Below are positions 59,880 to 64,000 of a stretch of 64,000 nucleotides of DNA, one piece after another. The stretch covers positions 62,001-126,000 of the forward strand of contig JAXGLZ010000003.1 of NCBI GenBank assembly GCA_040768925.1. The letters run 5' to 3'. The stretch comes from CALNBC01 sp040768925 (GTDB lineage: Bacteria > Bacillota > Clostridia > Christensenellales > CALWSW01). The translations under genes were made by a program, and so were the position numbers. The first letter of the stretch is position 1; each line of letters opens with the position of its first letter. The notes under the pieces were generated by a model. It searched no databases. It saw only the letters and a program-made list of their open reading frames with translations, and was not told the origin of the DNA.

Positions 59880-61127
59880 TCAAGAATCGGATCGCTTTTG
59901 ACCCATGTATTCCAGCAGCCCCTGCTTCCAGCGCTCGGGCGAGTAATGGATCACGCGGCCCGCAAAGCAGCGGCGGATGAACCCCAGGGAAGCGTTGCGC
60001 CTGATCGCCATGGCGTACTCGGCGTATTCGGGCTTTTGAAGTTCGGCATCGCTCAGGCGGATCACCTCCCTCTTGAACGCGATCGCTTCGATCGCCCTGT
60101 TGAACGTCCGGACAAACGCTTCGAACCCGCCCTGAAAGCGGTAGACGAAGGTAGCGGCAGATTCATCTTCCGCAACGGCGAATTCCACCGCCGCAACGCC
60201 GCCGTTTTCGCCCGGGGCGATCATCCATACCATGGTTTTCTCTTCGCCGTTTGCAGCGGTCGCGTCTTCGGGTTCGTCAAAAACCCCTTCTTCTCCGGGG
60301 ATATCCGCTTTCGCGTCCGCCCATTTTTCAAAGCCCTTCCTGATTCCGACGCAGATCTGCTCCTTAGCGCAGATGGTCTTCAGCACGGCGTAGCTTTCCG
60401 CAGACCGGCTTTCTTTCACCTTTTCTTCCAGCGCGCGGACAAAGGAAGGGGCAATGGCGGCCAGCTCCCCCGTCCGGGCGGCCAGCCCTTCGGGCATGAG
60501 TTTCGCAATGGCGGATGCCTGGGCGGTTCCGAGGGCCGGGTCGAGGGCCTTCACATTCTCCAACGCTTTTTTGCGCAGGGCTTGCAGCCGCTTTGTCAGC
60601 ACATCCTCAAAGGGCGCCGAATCATAACCCAGCTTGGAAAACGTGTAGCTTTCGCCGGGGTCCAGGCGCAGGGTAAGCGCAAAGTCGCCTTTTTCCACAG
60701 CAGTCACAAAGCACATCGGCACCCTGCGCGCTTCCGTGTTCGGGGGCAGGATCAGGATGCAGTCCCCGTAAACCTCGATGGGCGCCGATCCTTTGGCGGT
60801 TATGCCGTTTTCCGCATAGCGGTACTCGCCCTTTGCCTTCAAAAGCGGCGTTTTGCCCACAAACAGCGCTTTGCGCACTTTTTTGTTATAGGCGGCGTAC
60901 AGCTCGTCATAAAAAGGCTCGCAGGCATTCCCCAGCCTTGCGATGGTGAACGCTCCCGCTTCCGTGCTGATATGAACGGCGTAATCCCTGATTTCGAAAG
61001 CGTTCACATCCGCATACGGAATGTGGTGCGCGTCAAAAAGCGTGATGAGGGCGAGCCCGTCTTCCTCCACGCAGAGCGCCGCTTCGCCGCTGATCGGCAG
61101 CGAATCCACCCAGCCCGTGTATTCCAA
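59880..61127 (-). CDS. Protein of unknown function, zinc-ribbon operon
   Basis: 415 residues, soluble, no signal or membrane segment. The N-terminal ~100 residues look like a beta-rich PH-like fold, and a second copy-like stretch follows (~120-190). Then a long Ala/Glu-rich helical region (~190-280), a linker with EEGVFDEPEDA, and a beta/alpha C-terminal part (~300-415) ending in basic residues. No catalytic motif is recognised. It begins at TTG 61127, ten bases after AAGGAGGTGA, and follows the 252-residue zinc-ribbon gene by 21 bases. Confidence 0.75.
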   Translation of the reverse strand: MEYTGWVDSLPISGEAALCVEEDGLALITLFDAHHIPYADVNAFEIRDYAVHISTEAGAFTIARLGNACEPFYDELYAAYNKKVRKALFVGKTPLLKAKGEYRYAENGITAKGSAPIEVYGDCILILPPNTEARRVPMCFVTAVEKGDFALTLRLDPGESYTFSKLGYDSAPFEDVLTKRLQALRKKALENVKALDPALGTAQASAIAKLMPEGLAARTGELAAIAPSFVRALEEKVKESRSAESYAVLKTICAKEQICVGIRKGFEKWADAKADIPGEEGVFDEPEDATAANGEEKTMVWMIAPGENGGVAAVEFAVAEDESAATFVYRFQGGFEAFVRTFNRAIEAIAFKREVIRLSDAELQKPEYAEYAMAIRRNASLGFIRRCFAGRVIHYSPERWKQGLLEYMGQKRSDS

Positions 61128-61148
61128 TGGCGTTTCTCACCTCCTTGG

Positions 61149-61907
61149 CTATCCCAGCTTGGCTCCGCAGTTGCCGCAGAACTTGGTTCCCGGCGGGTTT
61201 TCCTCACCGCAGCCGGCACATTTGCCCGCGGCTTTTTGGGCTGCCATGGGGCTGCCGCAGTTGTTGCAGAAGCGAACGCTTTGGGCGTTCTTTGCTCCGC
61301 AGTTGGGGCAGGTATTCAGATCGAGGGAAGCTCCGCAGTTGTTGCAGAACTTGCCGGTTCCGGTAGGCTTGCCGCAGGAGGGGCAGGTCGTCGTCTTGCT
61401 TTCGATCTTTCCCTGCCAGACGGTGGCCTTGTCTCCCGCTTCGTCTATGTTGCGCTGCATGGCGTGGGCCCGGGCCTTGGCGACGTACACTTCCTGCCTG
61501 GGCGCGCAGGAGACGCACAGGCCCTCGTCCTCGTTATGGCAGGCGTCGCAGACGTATTTATGGCAGGCATGGCAGCGGTGAAAATGCTGCTGGGATTCGT
61601 TCTGCGACATCTCGAACGCCTTTTCGTGCTCCTTTTGCCATTCGGGGCTCATGCCCTGGAACCGTTCCGAAAGGATGCTGCCCCCGCGTTCGGCCGCGTA
61701 GCCGATGCTGGACAGCCGCCCCCCGATCAGGCTGCCGATGATTCCCGCCCCCGCGGAAATGCCCCGCAGCCCTTTCTTTTTTTTGTAGGTCTCGGATTCG
61801 ATGAAGCTGGACTTGTATCCGTCCTGGCAGTTATCGCAGTAAAAGGTGAACTGGAACCCCGCCTCGGTGGAATTGTCCTCATAATTCCTCGTGAAAGACT
61901 TGAGCAT
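61149..61907 (-). CDS. Multi-zinc-ribbon protein
   Basis: 252 residues with ten CxxC pairs. The N-terminal half has CDNC, a Gly-rich ISAGAGIIGSLIGG stretch, and a RING/ribbon-like CHACHKYVCDACHNEDEGLCVSCAP block homologous to the 92-residue protein upstream. The C-terminal ~165-252 is a string of zinc ribbons (CPSCG, CNNCG, CPNCG, CNNCG, CAGCG, CGNCG). Such ribbons bind other proteins or nucleic acid; function is unknown. ATG 61907 after GAGGGGAGG. Confidence 0.85.
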   Translation of the reverse strand: MLKSFTRNYEDNSTEAGFQFTFYCDNCQDGYKSSFIESETYKKKKGLRGISAGAGIIGSLIGGRLSSIGYAAERGGSILSERFQGMSPEWQKEHEKAFEMSQNESQQHFHRCHACHKYVCDACHNEDEGLCVSCAPRQEVYVAKARAHAMQRNIDEAGDKATVWQGKIESKTTTCPSCGKPTGTGKFCNNCGASLDLNTCPNCGAKNAQSVRFCNNCGSPMAAQKAAGKCAGCGEENPPGTKFCGNCGAKLG

Positions 61908-61929
61908 GAAATCGCCCTCCCCTCAATTG

Positions 61930-62259
61930 CTATTTGATCAGCTTTTTCCCGCAGGCTGTGCATTTCGTGTTTTCAAAGAACTGCAATGCGCCGCAGCGCC
62001 TGTTGGCGCACTGGATCATCAGTCCTGCGCCGCACTGCTCGCAGCGCTCGTCCACAAAGGTCTGCTTTTTGCAGGCGGGGCAGAACACGCGCAGCGGCCG
62101 GCCGCACCCGGCGCAGACCAGCTGGCTTTTTTCGATGGGGCGCAGGCAGGTCGGGCAAAGGTACCCGAAAGGGCTCCGGCTCCCGCATTTGGGGCAAAGG
62201 CGGGCGTCTCTGTCTATGAATTCCCCGCAATGAACGCAGGGCTGTTTGTATGTCGCCAT
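61930..62259 (-). CDS. Zinc-ribbon protein, 109 residues
   Basis: Small protein made almost entirely of four or five zinc ribbons (CVHCG, CPKCG, CPTC, CAGCG, CPAC, CEQCG, CTACG). No other domain is present. It begins three bases after the stop of the preceding gene with AGGAGG upstream and is followed 22 bases later by the 252-residue ribbon protein. Perhaps an adaptor; role unknown. Confidence 0.85.
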   Translation of the reverse strand: MATYKQPCVHCGEFIDRDARLCPKCGSRSPFGYLCPTCLRPIEKSQLVCAGCGRPLRVFCPACKKQTFVDERCEQCGAGLMIQCANRRCGALQFFENTKCTACGKKLIK

Positions 62260-62262
62260 CGC

Positions 62263-62736
62263 TCATCCCTCCTGCTTTGCGCCGCATTCGCCGCAAAAGC
62301 GCGTTCCCGGCGCCAATTCCGCCCCGCAGCCGGTGCAGTGCGCCTTTGCGGGCAAGCCCAGCTTCGCGCCGCATTCCTGGCAGAATTTCGTGCCTTCGGG
62401 GTTCTGGTAATCGCAATTGGGGCACCTGTTCTTTGCTTCGGACGCGGCCTTGGCGTCCTCCTGCGCCTTCTTTTCTTCGTTCAGGGCGGCCAGCTTTTCC
62501 CTGGCGGACGCGATGTTGCTCCTGACAAGACGCAGCTTCTCGGCCTGGGGCCAGGCCGAAGGGTCGGCTTCAAACGCCTGCCGCCCGATTTGCGCAAAAA
62601 GCTCGGCCTCCTGATTTTCCAAATCGGAAAGCTCGCTCTGCACGCCGAGCAGTTTCACGTCCGGGTCATCCTGGGGCATAAACCCCGAAAGCCCTTTCAT
62701 CAGCCCGCCCAGTCCCCCAAAAAGATCTTTTGCCAT
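62263..62736 (-). CDS. Coiled-coil/zinc-ribbon protein, 157 residues
   Basis: N-terminal MAKDLFGGLGGLMKGLSGF segment, a coiled coil at ~35-100 (GVQSELSDLENQEAELFAQI, then KLAALNEEKKAQEDAK), then two C-terminal zinc ribbons (CPNC...CQECG and CTGC...CGECG). The coiled coil suggests oligomerisation. AGGAG seven bases before ATG 62736. Second gene of the ribbon operon. Confidence 0.83.
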   Translation of the reverse strand: MAKDLFGGLGGLMKGLSGFMPQDDPDVKLLGVQSELSDLENQEAELFAQIGRQAFEADPSAWPQAEKLRLVRSNIASAREKLAALNEEKKAQEDAKAASEAKNRCPNCDYQNPEGTKFCQECGAKLGLPAKAHCTGCGAELAPGTRFCGECGAKQEG

Positions 62737-62750
62737 TGGCGTTCTCCTCG

Positions 62751-63023
62751 CTATTTTTGTTTCGATCGCGGCGCGCAGCAATCGCAGGCCATTTCGTCCT
62801 CGTTGTAATGCCTGTCGCAAACCCACTTGCAGCATTTGCGGCAGCGGTTGAAATACTTCCTCGCCTCGTTTGCCGCAAGTTTGAACGCTTCGTCTCCCGA
62901 GGCCGCGCTGATCAGACCGGTGGTATGCGCGTTTTCGCAAAGCCCGCAGAAAAACTTAAAGCGGAAATAGCCGTCCTCGCTCAGCATGATGTATTTGGCG
63001 GTAAATTCGGGTATCGCAGCCAT
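62751..63023 (-). CDS. Zinc-finger protein, 90 residues
   Basis: Small cysteine-rich protein (FFCGLCE, CRKCCKWVCDRHYNEDEMACDCCAP). Its layout matches the N-terminal half of the 252-residue protein three genes downstream, so the two are paralogues. First gene of the zinc-ribbon operon; ATG 63023 after GGGGG. Confidence 0.78.
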   Translation of the reverse strand: MAAIPEFTAKYIMLSEDGYFRFKFFCGLCENAHTTGLISAASGDEAFKLAANEARKYFNRCRKCCKWVCDRHYNEDEMACDCCAPRSKQK

Positions 63024-63254
63024 CCGCATCCCCCGTTCTGCGTCCTGTTGCCGGCGTCCGTCCGGCAGGGTCCGGATCTTCCCCGGCCGGCTTGGCGGTT
63101 CGCCGCGGCGGTTTGTGAAATTTCTTTATATGCCTGTATTCACACGGCGGAAATAATACGATATGATGGAATCACCCCGTTGCCCCCGTTGGCGCCGGCG
63201 CGCAAACGCAGTGTTTCCCGCTGATTTCAACATAGCTTTTTTGCCGGTTTATGT

Positions 63255-63275
63255 AATCACCCCTTACGGGTGATT
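63255..63275 (+). other. Short hairpin upstream of binding-protein gene
   Basis: AATCACCC and GGGTGATT around a CTTAC loop, followed by TTT. It may be an attenuator or a terminator remnant. The rest of 63024-63370 shows no gene. Confidence 0.35.
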
Positions 63276-63370
63276 TTGCAAAATTCAGTGTGATCCGGGC
63301 GGTTTTTGGGGTGATTTTTAAAATACGGATCTGGCAGAACAAAAATACCTGAGCTGTTGGAGGCATTCAA

Positions 63371-64000
63371 ATGAAAAAGCCGGTCGCATGGATCGCGGTG
63401 ATTCTTCTCTTTCTGGCCTCTTTGTTCGGATGCGGCGCGTCCGAATACGGCCTTGACCCAAGTGATCCCATAACCGTTACGATGTGGCACAATTACGGCG
63501 GCCAAATGAAGGATACGATGGACGCCCTGATCACCGAGTTCAACAATACCGTCGGCAGGGACCGCGGCGTCGTGATCAACGTCACGTCCATCCAGGCGTC
63601 CAAGGATCAGAACGAGAAGCTCGCCATGATCGCCGCCGGCGACCCGGGCGCGCCGGAAATCCCGGATATCGCCACGGCTTACCCTTCCATGGCGCTGCTT
63701 TTGTCCGAAGCCGGGCTGCTGGCGCCGCTGGACGCGTATTTCACGGAACAGGAGCTGTCCGCTTATCTTGACCCGTTTGTGGACGAGGGCCGCCTGCCGG
63801 ATGGGAAGCTGTACGTCTTTCCGATTTCCAAATCCACCGAGGCGCTGTTCGTGAACAAAACGCTGTTCGACCGCTTTTCCGAAGCGACCGGCGTGACCCT
63901 TGAGAGCCTGTCCACCTTCGAGGGCATTGCGGCGGCCGCGGCAAAATACTATGCATGGACGGACGCTTTGACCCCGAGCGCGCCGGGAAACGGCAAAACC
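63371..64000 (+). CDS. Sugar-type ABC transporter substrate-binding lipoprotein, 3' end outside window
   Basis: 210 residues visible, frame open at the window end. The signal peptide ends in the LFGC lipobox (Cys21). The mature part starts DPITVTMWHNYGGQMKDTMD, the usual opening of group 1 (MalE/UgpB-like) solute-binding proteins, and continues with IPDIATAYPSM and LPDGKLYVFPISKSTEALFVN, the ligand-cleft and hinge segments. GGAGG seven bases before ATG 63371. Permease genes would be expected downstream. The ligand (oligosaccharide or glycerol-phosphate type) is unknown. Confidence 0.92.
   Translation, partial: MKKPVAWIAVILLFLASLFGCGASEYGLDPSDPITVTMWHNYGGQMKDTMDALITEFNNTVGRDRGVVINVTSIQASKDQNEKLAMIAAGDPGAPEIPDIATAYPSMALLLSEAGLLAPLDAYFTEQELSAYLDPFVDEGRLPDGKLYVFPISKSTEALFVNKTLFDRFSEATGVTLESLSTFEGIAAAAAKYYAWTDALTPSAPGNGKT

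Noticed and set aside
59898..61937. Long plus-strand frame opposite the 415-residue and zinc-ribbon genes
   Set aside because: Low-complexity, Arg/Ala/Gly-rich translation, no start signal; it is the complement of well-supported genes.
1..64000. CRISPR array or rRNA genes
   Set aside because: No regularly spaced direct repeats and no rRNA-like sequence were found; the only tandem repeat is the two-copy 87-base unit inside the FHA gene.

Overview
The window is one contiguous piece of a bacterial chromosome. It most likely comes from an anaerobic, rod-shaped, fairly GC-rich member of the Bacillota (class Clostridia). The signs are strong AGGAGG-type ribosome binding sites, frequent TTG and GTG starts, tRNA genes with encoded CCA, MreBCD plus MinCDE, a hydroxylamine reductase with its Crp/Fnr regulator, amino-acid and peptide catabolism, PadR/XRE/RpiR/DeoR regulators, and eukaryote-like Ser/Thr kinases with zinc-ribbon partners. 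The family or genus cannot be fixed from sequence reading alone. Most genes lie on the minus strand.

1-6.2 kb: a sugar or sugar-acid catabolic operon (cyclase, 2-hydroxyacid dehydrogenase, class II aldolase, FGGY kinase), divergent from an RpiR regulator, with a likely double operator between them. The cyclase 5' end carries a 35-bp inverted copy of part of the regulator gene that breaks its natural frame. An EamA transporter follows. 6.7-25.2 kb: an envelope signalling region. It holds a kinase/FHA/PP2C/protease-FHA operon, a second kinase with a leucine-rich sensor, and four lipoproteins, two of which carry the same domain types as the kinase sensors. A GntR regulator and a PadR module interrupt it. 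It ends beside an integrase remnant and five tRNA genes (Val, Asp, Phe, Gly, Cys).

26-33 kb: DegV, an M20 peptidase with two partner membrane proteins, and a polar amino-acid ABC transporter whose operon contains a nested palindromic element. 32.9-41.2 kb: cell shape and division (minE-minD-minC-PBP2-mreD-mreC, separately terminated mreB), divergent from maf and a metallo-beta-lactamase-fold protein. 41-50 kb: XRE regulator, metallophosphoesterase, TrpRS, threonine synthase, SdpI-like protein, GAPDH, M29 aminopeptidase, glycosyltransferase. 50-55 kb: DeoR regulator, GIY-YIG protein, asparaginase, iron alcohol dehydrogenase, HAD hydrolase, tRNA-Gly and tRNA-Lys, then a truncated and frameshifted molybdopterin oxidoreductase. 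56-59 kb: hcp and its regulator. 59-63 kb: an operon of zinc-ribbon proteins of unknown role. 63.4 kb to the end: the start of a sugar ABC substrate-binding lipoprotein.

The least explained items are the kinase/lipoprotein region with a recurring ~139-residue extracytoplasmic domain, a three-copy dispersed repeat whose hairpins show compensatory changes, the palindromic element near 31.7 kb, and the zinc-ribbon operon.
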